DNA of 64,000 nucleotides. Source: Leptospira bourretii (lineage in GTDB: Bacteria; Spirochaetota; Leptospiria; Leptospirales; Leptospiraceae). The translations under genes and the position numbers were made by a program. Of this stretch, positions 48,728 to 58,340 are shown piece after piece; position 1 is the first letter of the stretch, and each line of letters begins with the position of its first letter. The notes beneath the pieces are model-generated. The model had not been told where the DNA came from. It searched no databases and was given only the letters and a program-made list of their open reading frames with translations. Location: contig NZ_RQFW01000024.1 in assembly GCF_004770145.1 (NCBI RefSeq), positions 1-64,000 of the forward strand, read 5' to 3'.

Positions 48728-49791
48728 AACTTTATTTTTATATTTCAGGCCATGGGTTTGGCCATATCAGTCGTTCTGGAAATATTATCAAACGCCTGCT
48801 TAAGGAAGAGTATATTGAAGAAATTCATTTGGTCAGTCCAAGAATTTCATTTTTAGACTTTACCGATCCAAAACTTACCACAAGGAATTTAAAACTGGAT
48901 GTGGGAGTTTCGCAAAAGAACTCACTTTCTATAGATTTACAAACCACAAAAGAAGAGCTCATCGATTTCGAAAAAAAGAAAACACAACTCCTAAAAGAAG
49001 AAACGGAATACTGCAAAAAAAACAAAATCGGATTAATCCTAACCGATAGTTCTTCATTTCCCATTACCATTGCTCTGGAAACAGGAATCCCCAGTATGTT
49101 TATCGGGAACTTCACCTGGGATTTTATTTATCAAAATTACGCAAAAGACGATTCGTATTTTGGTGTTCAAAGCGAACAACTCCAAGTAGAATACGGATTT
49201 GTTACAGAAGCGCTTATTTTACCTTTTTCTTGTCCTATGCCACCTTTCTTAGAATCGTCTAACATTGGTCTTGTGGGAAGAAAACCAAATCTTTCAAAAT
49301 TACAAGCCAGACAAAAGTTTGGTTTAAAAGAGGATACTACTTACATCCTTTTATCTTTTGGGGCTTATGGTCTAGAAGGAACCAAACTACAAACCGAAAA
49401 CTTACCCAAGTCCATTCAACTCGTGGCTTATGGAGTTCCCGGAATCCAAACGGAAGGAATTTTAGTTCCCGAAGTCTCCCATTATCCAGACCTTGTGGCA
49501 GCGGTCGATTATGTATGCACCAAACCAGGATATGGAATTCTAGCAGAATGTTATTATGCCAAAACCCCAATCCTTTATACCGATCGTGGTGATTTTAGCG
49601 AATACATCCACTTGGTAAATGCATTAGATTTATACTTTCGCTCCGCATATATTGACCATTCTCGAATAATTTCTTGTCAATTTGAAGAAGTGCTGACTCT
49701 AATTGATACAATCGACTCCATGACTCCAAAGTTAGAATTAAAAACGAATGGAGAAGAGGATGTTGTTTCACACTTATTAGAATACAATTAA
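48724..49791 (+). CDS. Glycosyltransferase-like protein (MurG/GT-B type)
   Basis: The 355-residue protein starts with FYISGHGFGHISRSGNI, a glycine-rich loop like that of GT-B glycosyltransferases, and has a C-terminal nucleotide-sugar-like segment (VCTKPGYGILAE near 260) with a following acidic site (YTDRGDFSEY). Related proteins are also annotated as glycosyltransferase family 28 or sugar kinases-like fusion domains. The donor and acceptor are not known. It overlaps the methyltransferase gene by 4 bases and ends immediately before the FapA start. Confidence 0.78.
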   Translation: MKLYFYISGHGFGHISRSGNIIKRLLKEEYIEEIHLVSPRISFLDFTDPKLTTRNLKLDVGVSQKNSLSIDLQTTKEELIDFEKKKTQLLKEETEYCKKNKIGLILTDSSSFPITIALETGIPSMFIGNFTWDFIYQNYAKDDSYFGVQSEQLQVEYGFVTEALILPFSCPMPPFLESSNIGLVGRKPNLSKLQARQKFGLKEDTTYILLSFGAYGLEGTKLQTENLPKSIQLVAYGVPGIQTEGILVPEVSHYPDLVAAVDYVCTKPGYGILAECYYAKTPILYTDRGDFSEYIHLVNALDLYFRSAYIDHSRIISCQFEEVLTLIDTIDSMTPKLELKTNGEEDVVSHLLEYN

Positions 49792-51462
49792 ATGCCTGGC
49801 CCAGACTCTTATACTGATCGAATCCTTCAAGATTTAGAAGCCTCAGAAAATGGTTATTTCCAAATCGAAAACTCGGGTGGCAAAGCCGTATTAAAAATCA
49901 CCAAACCCGGCGCCAAGGGCAAAAAAGTTGATTATAAAGATGTTTTGGCCAGGGTTCAACTTTTTGGTGTAGAAGGTTACAACCAGGAACAAATCAAAAA
50001 GATCGTTTTATTAGCTGAAAACAAACCAGTGGAAATTGGAACTTGGTCGAAGGGAGATCCCATCAGTTCCTATGCTGACATCACCATCTCCGAAGATCAT
50101 ATGGAAGCCAAAATGGTTCTTCATCCTCCTAAACATGGAGGAGCACTTCTCACCGAATACCAGTTACGTGAACAAATTGCTTCTGTTGGAATTTCAGTTG
50201 GGATCATCGATGTTGTCATCCAAAACCAAATCAAAAACCCAAACTTTTTTGTTCCTTATACGATTGCCAAGGGTTTCGCACCAATACCAGGCAAAGATGG
50301 AGAAATCAAAATTTACTTCCGTTCCGACAACAAACCCCAGTTAGAAGAAGACGAACATGGACGAATTGACTATAAAAATATTGGAGTCATTCAATCAGTA
50401 AAACCTGGTGACCTGATTGCCGAACGGATCCCCCCCAAAAAAGGCGAATTTGGAAAAACCGTAAATGGAACCATCATACCCTACCAAGAAGAAAAATCAG
50501 TGGATTGGCATCTTGGTCCCAACGTCGAATTAAAAGAGGACAAACTGTACGCGAAAATCGCTGGTCGACCTGTTTTATCTGCTGCTTGGGAAATCAAAGT
50601 CGATGAAGTGATCCAACTGGAAGCTGTCGATTATTCCACTGGAAATATAGATTTTCCAGGAACCATCATCGTGGAAGAAAAAATTGGAGATGGGTTTTCT
50701 CTTACCACAAATGGAAGTATCATCATTCGTAATTCCGTAGGAAAAGCCTTTCTCAAAGCCAAAGGAGACATTGTTCTATCCGGCGGATTTATGGGACGCG
50801 GGGAAGGTTATATCGAATCCGAAGGAAATATCTACGCTAAATTTGTCGAACAAGGAAAACTCACGGCCCAAGGAAGTATCTTTGTGGAAGAAGCAGTGAT
50901 GCATTCGGAAATATCTGCCAAAGATTTCATTCGTGTATTAGGAGGAAGAGGAGAAGTGATGGGTGGAACAATCATTGCTGGAAACTCCCTTACCTGCTCC
51001 AAACTCGGTGCCGTAGTGGAAACAAAAACCAAAGTTGCCATTGGAACACCTCCAGAGTTACTTGATGAACTCAACCGAATGAAAAAAGAAATCACAGATA
51101 AAGAAATCACTCTTCACAAGGTCCAACTCGCACTCACAAAACTTGTTGAAAAAAGCCAAAAAAAAGAACTGAACAAAGAAGAAAAAGAAACGATAGGCAA
51201 ACTCAAAGATGCGAATGAAAAGTTTACCAAGGTTTTAGAAACAGAATCCAAACAGTTTGAAACAGCCCTTGGTTCGTATGAACCAAATCCGGATGCCTTT
51301 GTAGATGTGGAAAGAGAAGTGTTTCCAGGTGTGGATTTAAGTTTCGGCGCAGGAAAAAACTACCGTTTGGGAATCAATTCGCTCGTCGGGAAAACACATT
51401 TTTATTTGGGAACTGACGGAAGCATTCAAACAGAACGAACCGTCATCAGAAAAGAAGACTAA
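49792..51462 (+). CDS. FapA-family protein (DUF342)
   Basis: The 556-residue protein has a flagellar assembly protein A-like domain: IEIGTWSKGDPISSY, TYQLREQIASVGIS and VKPGDLIAERIPPKKGEFG, then a beta-helical part with glycine-rich repeats (GKAFLKAKGDIVLSGGFMGR). A coiled coil (about 420-490) and a C-terminal beta segment follow. The family is linked to the cell envelope and polar organelle assembly, but no mechanism is established. The ATG follows the previous stop without a gap, so it belongs to the operon starting at 45099. Confidence 0.88.
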   Translation: MPGPDSYTDRILQDLEASENGYFQIENSGGKAVLKITKPGAKGKKVDYKDVLARVQLFGVEGYNQEQIKKIVLLAENKPVEIGTWSKGDPISSYADITISEDHMEAKMVLHPPKHGGALLTEYQLREQIASVGISVGIIDVVIQNQIKNPNFFVPYTIAKGFAPIPGKDGEIKIYFRSDNKPQLEEDEHGRIDYKNIGVIQSVKPGDLIAERIPPKKGEFGKTVNGTIIPYQEEKSVDWHLGPNVELKEDKLYAKIAGRPVLSAAWEIKVDEVIQLEAVDYSTGNIDFPGTIIVEEKIGDGFSLTTNGSIIIRNSVGKAFLKAKGDIVLSGGFMGRGEGYIESEGNIYAKFVEQGKLTAQGSIFVEEAVMHSEISAKDFIRVLGGRGEVMGGTIIAGNSLTCSKLGAVVETKTKVAIGTPPELLDELNRMKKEITDKEITLHKVQLALTKLVEKSQKKELNKEEKETIGKLKDANEKFTKVLETESKQFETALGSYEPNPDAFVDVEREVFPGVDLSFGAGKNYRLGINSLVGKTHFYLGTDGSIQTERTVIRKED

Positions 51463-51476
51463 ATCAAAAACTCTTT

Positions 51477-52241
51477 TTAATCTCCGTTGATGATTCCATC
51501 TTCTTCATCACGAGAAATTCTTTTTTCAGGTTTAAGATCTGCATCCACAGAGTTGATTACTTCCGGAATTGTAGTTTTTTTCCGTTTTTCAAATTTTAAT
51601 TTGGCCAAATCGGCCTTATCAAAAACTAACCAATGTTTGTTGCGAAATCCAGAGACCTTTTTAAAAGAAAAACCTTGTCCTTGTAATACATATGTCGATG
51701 TTGGAAAGTGTTCAAACGGAATATCAGGGATATTGGACCAATCATAATAATTCCCTTGTTCGTCATAGGTGATTTCTTTTTGAAGTTCCCCAAATAAAAT
51801 CTCAATGGCAGTATCAGATGACCAAATATAAAATCCAGTTCGCGAATAATGAGAAACCACCGATTTCACAGGATTGTATTTAGAGATAACGAGTAGAATT
51901 TGGTCTGATTTTAATTTTTGTAAACCATCTGCAAGATCCATGGCGAATTCTTTAATTTCTTTTTCTTCAAAGATGTACTGATTTACATCTCCGTAAGAAC
52001 TTTCTTCACGGAATTTAATATTTCCCAGTAAATCCAAAATTTTATCTTCAGAAATTTCTAAAGGATGAGCCAAGGTTTTAGGAACAGAAGATTCAGATTT
52101 TAAATTAATTTTGTCTCGATTGACTGTATAAATTGCAAATTCATTACTGCGGAATAGAAGGTTACGAGACTTTACACCTGAGGCACATGAGTGCAAAAGG
52201 ATTGATAAAATGATAAGGGAAAATATTTGGAAAAGTTTCAT
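51477..52241 (-). CDS. Probable lipoprotein of unknown function
   Basis: The 254-residue product has a signal peptide with the lipobox LHSCAS near residue 19. The mature part alternates beta-like and helical segments (ILLVISKYNPVKSVVSHYSR, YIWSSDTAIEILFGEL), then a basic region and an acidic end. I recognise no domain. Only five bases separate it from the STAS gene upstream, so the two are probably co-transcribed. Confidence 0.75.
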   Translation of the reverse strand: MKLFQIFSLIILSILLHSCASGVKSRNLLFRSNEFAIYTVNRDKINLKSESSVPKTLAHPLEISEDKILDLLGNIKFREESSYGDVNQYIFEEKEIKEFAMDLADGLQKLKSDQILLVISKYNPVKSVVSHYSRTGFYIWSSDTAIEILFGELQKEITYDEQGNYYDWSNIPDIPFEHFPTSTYVLQGQGFSFKKVSGFRNKHWLVFDKADLAKLKFEKRKKTTIPEVINSVDADLKPEKRISRDEEDGIINGD

Positions 52242-52246
52242 TACGC

Positions 52247-52606
52247 TTATGCCTCTAGAGTTTTTTGAAACTCTGGAAATTTAGAAAGGTATTCATCTAA
52301 AGTTAAAATAGAAAGAATATGATTGAGCCCAGAAAGGCGAAAAACGGAGTTTAGGTTTTTATTCAAATTGGTGACAAAGATTTCAACTCCGCGGTTGTGC
52401 AGCGCTGATGATGCTTTGATCACCGCACCGATCCCACTCGAATCCAAAAACTTTACTGAGTGGAAATCCATAGTCAGTTTTCCAAAATTCTGACTATCGA
52501 TTGCCTTCTCAAATTCTTGGTAAAACTCGCGTGAGTTTTCCATCAGGACATCCCTTTGGATCGATAGAAGCAGGTGATTTTCCTGACGGTGGCTTAGAAT
52601 CAACAT
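52247..52606 (-). CDS. STAS-domain protein, anti-sigma factor antagonist type
   Basis: The 119-residue protein is a single STAS domain with the conserved loop KFLDSSGIGAVIKAS near 50-64, where a serine is normally phosphorylated by an anti-sigma kinase. It belongs to partner-switching systems in which a PP2C phosphatase restores the unphosphorylated form. Two such phosphatases are encoded here, at 18941 and 45099. No kinase gene is adjacent. Confidence 0.9.
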   Translation of the reverse strand: MLILSHRQENHLLLSIQRDVLMENSREFYQEFEKAIDSQNFGKLTMDFHSVKFLDSSGIGAVIKASSALHNRGVEIFVTNLNKNLNSVFRLSGLNHILSILTLDEYLSKFPEFQKTLEA

Positions 52607-52660
52607 AGTTGGATTAACAATACGTTACGATTCTCTGGATTTGTGTCAAGAAAATCGGCT

Positions 52661-52849
52661 TTAGGAAAGCGGGGCCAAATCCGTCAGATTCATCTCCAAA
52701 TCGTGCGGGTATCCTTCTTTATCGTTATAAACAACAATGGCTTTTTCGGATTGGATTTCTTTGATTTCCACTGTAGAACCAGTAAAAATAAAGATCCCTT
52801 TGTGCAGAAATGTTTGTTTGGTGAGTTTTGCCTTATCGCCTGGCTTCAT
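52661..52849 (-). CDS. Small beta-rich protein of unknown function
   Basis: The 62-residue protein has the pattern of a small SH3-like barrel: KPGDKAKLTKQTFLHKG, FTGSTVEIKEIQ and KAIVVYNDKEG. It overlaps the upstream NifU-like gene by 4 bases, so it is probably co-translated with it. The family is not known to me, and its shape suggests binding of a protein or nucleic acid. Confidence 0.7.
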   Translation of the reverse strand: MKPGDKAKLTKQTFLHKGIFIFTGSTVEIKEIQSEKAIVVYNDKEGYPHDLEMNLTDLAPLS

Positions 52850-53640
52850 TCCCCATCCTCTTTTTTCAGATAGAGATCCTTACCTGCTTTTTTCATGACA
52901 TCAAAGATGTACATTTGGCTGTGATCCACACGAGTTCCAATATCATAAATGGCATCGGTAAAATCTGCACCATCAATTTTGGCAGAAGCCAGTTTTGCAA
53001 AACGTAAGTCAGCACCACGGAAATTAGCATTCCTGAGATCGGCACCGTTAAAAAAAGAAGCCTTTAGATTGGCACCTTGGAAGTTGGCGCCCACAAAACT
53101 AGAATTTTGAAGAAAGGCATTGTGAAGATCAGCACCAGAAAAATCCACACCATCTAACTTTTCTTTCTCTAACATCACACTGGATAACTTAGCTTCCTTT
53201 AGGTGGCCTTGTTTGTGGAGGAGTTCCATGGTTTGCGATTTTGTGATTCGGTTTTCTTTGGGAACACCTTGTCCTGACTCATAATCTTCAACTGCTTTTT
53301 TAAGAGCAGCAACAGCGGACTCAGGGTAGTTTTTCCTTCGTTCAGGGAACTCAAATAGAGTTTCAAGAGTTTCTGGTGTGAGGTGTTTTAAATCGGAAAG
53401 GGATTTTCCTTTGGCATACTCAGTTGCCATAGCAAGCGCAACAATCCCAAACCCACAACCTGTTGTGGTGTAACTTGCGTCTTCCACAACTTGGTTTTCG
53501 TCTAACTTTAAATAAATGCGGTATCCGTCTCCGCAACCTGTGTTGCGGTAGTAGGAGACGACAGTCGCGTCATCCATCTCACGGTAATTCATCCTTTGGT
53601 CGTTGATTTCTTTGTAGCGAGCAAAGTCCATTACTGCCAT
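52846..53640 (-). CDS. NifU/IscU-like domain fused to pentapeptide repeats
   Basis: The 264-residue protein starts with an IscU/NifU-type scaffold domain (about 1-120): NTGCGDGYRIYLKL and TTGCGFGIVALAMATEY have two of the cysteines that hold iron-sulfur clusters. The third is normally in an R..C segment before a helix, but here ERRKNYPESAVAALKKA has none. From residue 155 to 235 it becomes a pentapeptide repeat right-handed beta-helix (FSGADLHNAFLQNSSF, GADLRNANFRGADLRFA). A GGGGG site is ahead of the ATG. The fusion is unusual and its role unknown. Confidence 0.85.
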   Translation of the reverse strand: MAVMDFARYKEINDQRMNYREMDDATVVSYYRNTGCGDGYRIYLKLDENQVVEDASYTTTGCGFGIVALAMATEYAKGKSLSDLKHLTPETLETLFEFPERRKNYPESAVAALKKAVEDYESGQGVPKENRITKSQTMELLHKQGHLKEAKLSSVMLEKEKLDGVDFSGADLHNAFLQNSSFVGANFQGANLKASFFNGADLRNANFRGADLRFAKLASAKIDGADFTDAIYDIGTRVDHSQMYIFDVMKKAGKDLYLKKEDGE

Positions 53641-53687
53641 GAGTTGTTCCCCCGTTATTAGTTAGACGGATCTGAGGCCAAAGCCTC

Positions 53688-53888
53688 TTACTTCATTTTG
53701 TATTTTTTCTTGAACTTGTCAACTCGACCAGTTGTATCCACTAATTTGGATTTTCCGGTAAAGAAAGGGTGGCAGTTGGAACAAATTTCCACACTGATAT
53801 CCCCGGCAGTGGATCTTGTATCGATCACTGTACCACAAGCGCATTTGATTTTTGCAGAAACGTATTTTGGATGTATGTCAGTTTTCAT
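53688..53888 (-). CDS. rpmE: 50S ribosomal protein L31
   Basis: The 66-residue protein is the zinc-binding form of L31. It starts [13 protein letters not shown], and the cysteines in KCACG and EICSNCHPF hold zinc. AAAGGG precedes the ATG. It follows rho by 10 bases, an arrangement seen in many bacteria, and sits upstream of the NifU-like gene with a small hairpin (GAGGC/GCCTC at 53674-53687) between. Confidence 0.97.
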   Translation of the reverse strand: MKTDIHPKYVSAKIKCACGTVIDTRSTAGDISVEICSNCHPFFTGKSKLVDTTGRVDKFKKKYKMK

Positions 53889-53898
53889 GGTGGCCCTT

Positions 53899-55302
53899 TT
53901 AGTTCGTATTCATGCTGGCGAGGAATTGGTCGTTCGTCTTTGCGCCACGCATTTTTTCAATCAATAGTTCCATACTTTCGGTGATACTCATAGGAGAAAG
54001 TACTTTTCGAAGGATAAAGACTCGAGTGAGGGTATCTTGCGGAAGTAGGAGTTCCTCTTTTCTTGTGCCAGAACGGTTGATGTCGATGGCAGGGAAAATT
54101 CGTTTGTCCGCGAGTTTTCGGTCCAAATGGATTTCCATATTTCCCGTTCCCTTAAATTCCTCAAAAATCACTTCGTCCATTCGGGAACCAGTGTCAATGA
54201 GGGCGGTGGCGATGATGGTGAGTGACCCACCCTCTTCGATATTCCTTGCTGCTCCAAAAAAACGTTTTGGTTTGTGAAGGGCATTGGAATCCACACCACC
54301 GGAAAGGATCTTCCCTGAAGTAGGAACCACTTGGTTGTAAGCACGGGCAAGTCTTGTGATGGAGTCAAGTAAGATGACCACATCTTTTCCATGTTCCACA
54401 AGCCGTTTTGCTTTTTCGATGACCATTTCTGCCACTTGGACGTGGCGTTGTGCTGGTTCATCAAAGGTCGAACTCACCACTTCCCCTTTTACATGGCGAG
54501 CCATATCGGTTACTTCTTCTGGACGTTCATCGATGAGAAGGACGATGAGAAAAATTTCAGGGTGGTTGCGAGTGATGGCATTGGCAATGGATTGCATCAG
54601 AACTGTTTTACCAGTTCTTGGAGGGGCAACGATAAGAGCTCTTTGTCCTTTTCCAATCGGACACATAAGGTCAATCACACGAGTGTCCAAATGACTTGGA
54701 TCAAACTCCATGTTGATTCTTTCGTTGGGATAAAGAGGTGTTAGGTTATCGAATAAATTTCTTTTTTGGGCCACTTCCACCGGGAAACCATTGATGGATT
54801 CCACACGTAACATCGCAAAAAATCGTTCCGCTTCTTTTGGTGGTCGAATCAGACCTGTGACTGTATCTCCCGTGCGAAGACCAAACAATTTAATTTGGGA
54901 AGGAGAAACATAAATATCATCTGGACCTGGCACATAATTGTAGTCAGGTGAACGAAGGAAACCATACCCATCAGGAAGTCTTTCCATTACCCCTGCTGCA
55001 TGCACTTGTCCGTCTTTTTCGGTTTGTGCTTGGAGAAGAGCAAACATTAAGTTTTGTTTTTTTAAACCATGAGTGTTTTCAACACCCAAACCTTTGGCAA
55101 GATCAGCCAGTTCGTTGATATTTTTTTTCTTGAGTTCGACTAAATCGAGAGGAGGAGGAATTGGACCTTCGTATCGGTTCTTTTTCTTCTTAAACTGTTT
55201 TGGAGGTTCGGAACCATCTTCTTGGTCCATGATGCCGTTAGTATATTCAGTTGGTTCTTCAGGAGGGTTAACTTGGATTTCTTCTTGTTTGCGTGATGCC
55301 AT
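53899..55302 (-). CDS. rho: Transcription termination factor Rho
   Basis: Rho is a hexameric RNA helicase that ends transcription. The 467-residue protein has a charged N-terminal extension (about 1-45), the Rho N-terminal domain ([17 protein letters not shown]), an RNA-binding cold-shock-like domain ([19 protein letters not shown]) and the ATPase with Walker A in [11 protein letters not shown] near residue 230, Walker B in [16 protein letters not shown] near 310 and the Q-loop/R-loop part at [17 protein letters not shown]. Many hairpins without T runs in this window fit an organism relying on Rho. Confidence 0.97.
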   Translation of the reverse strand: MASRKQEEIQVNPPEEPTEYTNGIMDQEDGSEPPKQFKKKKNRYEGPIPPPLDLVELKKKNINELADLAKGLGVENTHGLKKQNLMFALLQAQTEKDGQVHAAGVMERLPDGYGFLRSPDYNYVPGPDDIYVSPSQIKLFGLRTGDTVTGLIRPPKEAERFFAMLRVESINGFPVEVAQKRNLFDNLTPLYPNERINMEFDPSHLDTRVIDLMCPIGKGQRALIVAPPRTGKTVLMQSIANAITRNHPEIFLIVLLIDERPEEVTDMARHVKGEVVSSTFDEPAQRHVQVAEMVIEKAKRLVEHGKDVVILLDSITRLARAYNQVVPTSGKILSGGVDSNALHKPKRFFGAARNIEEGGSLTIIATALIDTGSRMDEVIFEEFKGTGNMEIHLDRKLADKRIFPAIDINRSGTRKEELLLPQDTLTRVFILRKVLSPMSITESMELLIEKMRGAKTNDQFLASMNTN

Positions 55303-55444
55303 AGATTGTTCTACATTGATTTGTTAGAGTATTTGATTAAAATCGGGAAACCATTTGTGCAAGTTATGTATGCAAGGGAAACAGCGAAGTGCGGAGGTGT
55401 TTTCTCAAACGGTAATGAAAAAATTGTTTTTCCGAGTGTTTTCG

Positions 55445-56608
55445 TCAACGTCTTTTTTTCGACTTTTTCCCCACTTGCGTTGGTTTTGGACTCTGTTTCT
55501 TTGCTTTTGCCTTTGGTTGTAAAGATTTCTGCGGTTTTTCAGTGGTTTTTGGCTTCTTTTTGGTGACTGACTTCTTATTTTCAGAAACTTTTTTTTGTTT
55601 TTCTTCCGGTTTTTCCGAACGTTTTCTCGGAATTACGGACTTAACCTTGGCCTCATTCTGAAACCGTTCCGAAAGTTTTAAAAAACGAATTCTGTTTTGT
55701 AAGGTAGTCCTTGGAACACCCAGTTCCGTTGCGGCATGAGAAATATTATTGGAATTTCTTTTTAGCGACTTATGGATGTAATGCGCTTCCATTTCTTCCA
55801 AAACTGATTCTAATGGAAGTTTAGAATGGAAAGCTTCGTCCATATTTGGGAATTCAGAATTCCCAGTTCCAGAAGGATTGGCAAAGTTTGATGGCGAAAA
55901 ATGATATAAAAAACCAACTACCTTTTTCTCTTTTTTTAAAGTGATGATGCGAAGGTTTGTACGAAGTTCAGAGATGTTCGTATGTAATACACTTGTGTCA
56001 GTATCTTTCCCCAAAGTCAAATCATGATCCTTTAGATAAGTGGCAAGGACCTCCCGATTGAGATTGTGAAGGTATTTTTCAGCCAACTGCAGAGAATCAC
56101 GAAACAAAGGTTTGGTGAGAATATTATTTTCAAAGGTTTCGTTATAAAAAATAGTAGATCCGTTGACATCAGTCGCAAGAAGTCCATCGGGAAAATGGGA
56201 AAGAATTAACTCCATAAACCACTGCACAGAGTCGGCATTTTCTTTTTTCTTTTCTAGTTTGGATTCAATTTCTTCGAGTTTGGGATCTCTGGCATTTGTA
56301 GAATCAAAACGAGTGAAGGCAGCAAGAAACCTCGGTTTGTCCCAATTGTCTTTTTTTTCACCATCCAGGCCAATAACGGGGATCTGAGTGGATTCTTTAA
56401 AATAGAGCAAAAGATTTTCGTGAAGTTCAGTTTCGAGAATGGCCAAAGGAATTTCGTCAAGGTCTTCCCTCTCTCTTCCCAAATCAGACAACTCGCGGTG
56501 AACTCGATCTTTGGAAAGAAGACCTAAAAGTTCCCCGTCTTCCGAAATCACAGGAAGGTGGGTTGCCTTAGTCAGCAAAAAATGACGATAAAGTGATTCA
56601 AACTTCAC
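55445..56608 (-). CDS. CBS-PAS-Fis type DNA-binding regulator with lysine-rich tail
   Basis: The 387-residue protein has CBS-like repeats (about 5-100: THLPVISEDGELLGLLSKD, STQIPVIGLDG), a PAS domain (about 125-240: LSHFPDGLLATDVNGSTIFY) and a Fis-type helix-turn-helix near 285-310 (NNISHAATELGVPRTTLQNR). After about residue 315 comes a tail of some 70 residues rich in lysine, proline and serine that resembles eukaryotic H1 tails. There is no AAA+ domain, so it is not a sigma-54 activator. The start is a GTG at 56608. Its targets are unknown; rho is the next gene downstream. Confidence 0.83.
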   Translation of the reverse strand: MKFESLYRHFLLTKATHLPVISEDGELLGLLSKDRVHRELSDLGREREDLDEIPLAILETELHENLLLYFKESTQIPVIGLDGEKKDNWDKPRFLAAFTRFDSTNARDPKLEEIESKLEKKKENADSVQWFMELILSHFPDGLLATDVNGSTIFYNETFENNILTKPLFRDSLQLAEKYLHNLNREVLATYLKDHDLTLGKDTDTSVLHTNISELRTNLRIITLKKEKKVVGFLYHFSPSNFANPSGTGNSEFPNMDEAFHSKLPLESVLEEMEAHYIHKSLKRNSNNISHAATELGVPRTTLQNRIRFLKLSERFQNEAKVKSVIPRKRSEKPEEKQKKVSENKKSVTKKKPKTTEKPQKSLQPKAKAKKQSPKPTQVGKKSKKRR

Positions 56609-56654
56609 TAAGCAGTCATTCTTTCGGATTTGTTATCAGTGAAAATCGAAATTT

Positions 56655-57293
56655 TTAGTTTTCTTGGATTGAGGTTTGCTTTTGTTTATGAAGTCCCATC
56701 CAAATTGGTTGGACCCAAACACTATCAGCCAACTGGTATTCTTCAGGGATCTCCGCTTTTTGCGATCGTAAAGACATAAGACTGTAAACTAGCGAACGTT
56801 TGTATGTATGCAGTGATAGTTGGTAATTCCCAGACAAAAAGTATTCTTTTGCATGGTCTTTTTCACTTTTAGCCATCAAAAGGTATCTTTGGATTTTTTC
56901 TTTGGTATCCCACTCCAAAGTTTTTGCACCGGATTTATCTTCTCCTTCAAGAAGGATCCATTGTCCCATGGCTTTTTGGTAGAGGCCGCTTGCGGATTCT
57001 TCCATGGGAAAACAGAGTTTTCGTTGCGTAACAAGAAGATCCCCTTCGGCAAGGGAAAGTGTTTTTTCAATTTCCACTCGGTTGCCTGCGCGGTAAGTTT
57101 CTTCCACTTGAGTGCGGATGGATTCAATTGAAGTTTTACCAGTTTCTGGTTCTAACTTCAACTGTTCTTTGATATCGAGAACAAGTGCTATTTTTCCATC
57201 TAATTGTTTTTTACGTTCCCTATAAGACATTGTGGTTTTGGCCACAAGTCCCAAAGTGAAACTTAAGATGATAACACTTGTAATCCACTTCAT
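56655..57293 (-). CDS. Membrane-anchored protein of unknown function
   Basis: The 212-residue product starts with a hydrophobic segment (ITSVIILSFTLGLVA) that could be an anchor or signal, and a helical remainder with a coiled coil at about 20-90 and a TPR-like part (DHAKEYFLSGNYQLSLHTYKRS variant near 155-180). I chose the ATG at 57293, which directly follows the stop of the upstream gene by one base and has an AAGAAAAG site; the long upstream in-frame extension overlaps that gene and has no signal. Function unknown. Confidence 0.75.
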   Translation of the reverse strand: MKWITSVIILSFTLGLVAKTTMSYRERKKQLDGKIALVLDIKEQLKLEPETGKTSIESIRTQVEETYRAGNRVEIEKTLSLAEGDLLVTQRKLCFPMEESASGLYQKAMGQWILLEGEDKSGAKTLEWDTKEKIQRYLLMAKSEKDHAKEYFLSGNYQLSLHTYKRSLVYSLMSLRSQKAEIPEEYQLADSVWVQPIWMGLHKQKQTSIQEN

Positions 57294-57294
57294 A

Positions 57295-58287
57295 TTATTT
57301 TTTCTTTTCTTCTGGGTAGATGGCTTTTCCGTTTTCATCAAATTTTGGAGTTGGAGGAACTGACTCACGTCTTGCCCCTTCCGTCTCTTTGATTTGCGCA
57401 TTGGCTTCCATAAGTAGATCCAATTTTTTAGAAGTGATGAGTCCGTAATTGTCATCATGTTGTTCTAAAAGATCCAAAGGTTTGGCATCTGGGTTTCCAG
57501 GAGGAACCACAGTTCTTTCCATACGTTTGTTTTCTACGAAGTTGATGATGGTATCTCTCACCTTCTCGTAGTTACGTTGTTTTTCTTCATTACGAGCATC
57601 TTTTAAATCTTCGTTGGACCTGTATTGGTATTCTGGTTTGTCCTCATCCGGTGTTTTGCTATAAATCATCGCAAGGATAGCAAAACGTTTCGCACGACGG
57701 AGCGTAAGAATCCCTTCTTTATAAAGAGTGAGTTTGTATCGGTATTGGTGTGGGCTTGAGTTGAGACCAGTTGTGTAAAGGTCTTCTGAAGAGCGAAGGT
57801 CACGAAAACCAAGACGTAACAATGCTTTGGCGTTATTATCATTGGAACGAATGATGGTAGGAGCCGCAGCTTCTAGAAGTGCTCTTGCATCTTCTATATA
57901 TTTCTGAAGAACGATTTCAAAAATATTTTTTAACTCCCCTTGGGCTTGGCGAAGTTGGCGAAATCCATACACATAGTTACTTTGCAGGTACCACATGTTT
58001 CCACTAAAATCAGATTGGTTGGCTGCTTTTAGGAGTTTGAAATAATCAAAATCCAAATTCTTTTTGGAAGGATCCGCAGCGGGAGTTTCAGCTCCTGGTT
58101 GGCCTGAACTTTGTGCTTCTTCTTGGGAAGGAGCCAAATTACTCAGAGCAACATTGATAAAATTTAAGTTTTCTTTGTTTTCAAAGATTAAAATCCCCAG
58201 ATTCGTCTGTTCTGGAGATACTGCGCTGATATGTGAGATATGACCCACAACCATTGCAAAAAAGAGGATGAATTTCCATTTTCCCAT
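57295..58287 (-). CDS. Exported protein of unknown function
   Basis: The 330-residue product has a signal peptide (FILFFAMVVGHISHISA, cleaved near SAVS). The rest is helical with a Pro/Ala/Ser linker near 52-72 and a charged C-terminus ending in KKK. I recognise no domain. The next gene starts one base after its stop, so they form a unit with each other and may work together. It starts about 50 bases from the dapL stop. Confidence 0.75.
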   Translation of the reverse strand: MGKWKFILFFAMVVGHISHISAVSPEQTNLGILIFENKENLNFINVALSNLAPSQEEAQSSGQPGAETPAADPSKKNLDFDYFKLLKAANQSDFSGNMWYLQSNYVYGFRQLRQAQGELKNIFEIVLQKYIEDARALLEAAAPTIIRSNDNNAKALLRLGFRDLRSSEDLYTTGLNSSPHQYRYKLTLYKEGILTLRRAKRFAILAMIYSKTPDEDKPEYQYRSNEDLKDARNEEKQRNYEKVRDTIINFVENKRMERTVVPPGNPDAKPLDLLEQHDDNYGLITSKKLDLLMEANAQIKETEGARRESVPPTPKFDENGKAIYPEEKKK

Positions 58288-58340
58288 AGCTCTACCTTGT
58301 TTTTATATATCGGAGCTACGGGAAAAACCAGGACTAAATT

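Noticed and set aside
53674..53687. Hairpin GAGGC/GCCTC after rpmE as a terminator
   Set aside because: The stem is only five bases and no T run follows, so it is too weak to list as a feature.
56655..57458. Longer start for the membrane-anchored protein, reading back into the upstream gene
   Set aside because: The extra 55 residues overlap the upstream gene, are highly basic and precede a clear signal-like start at 57293.
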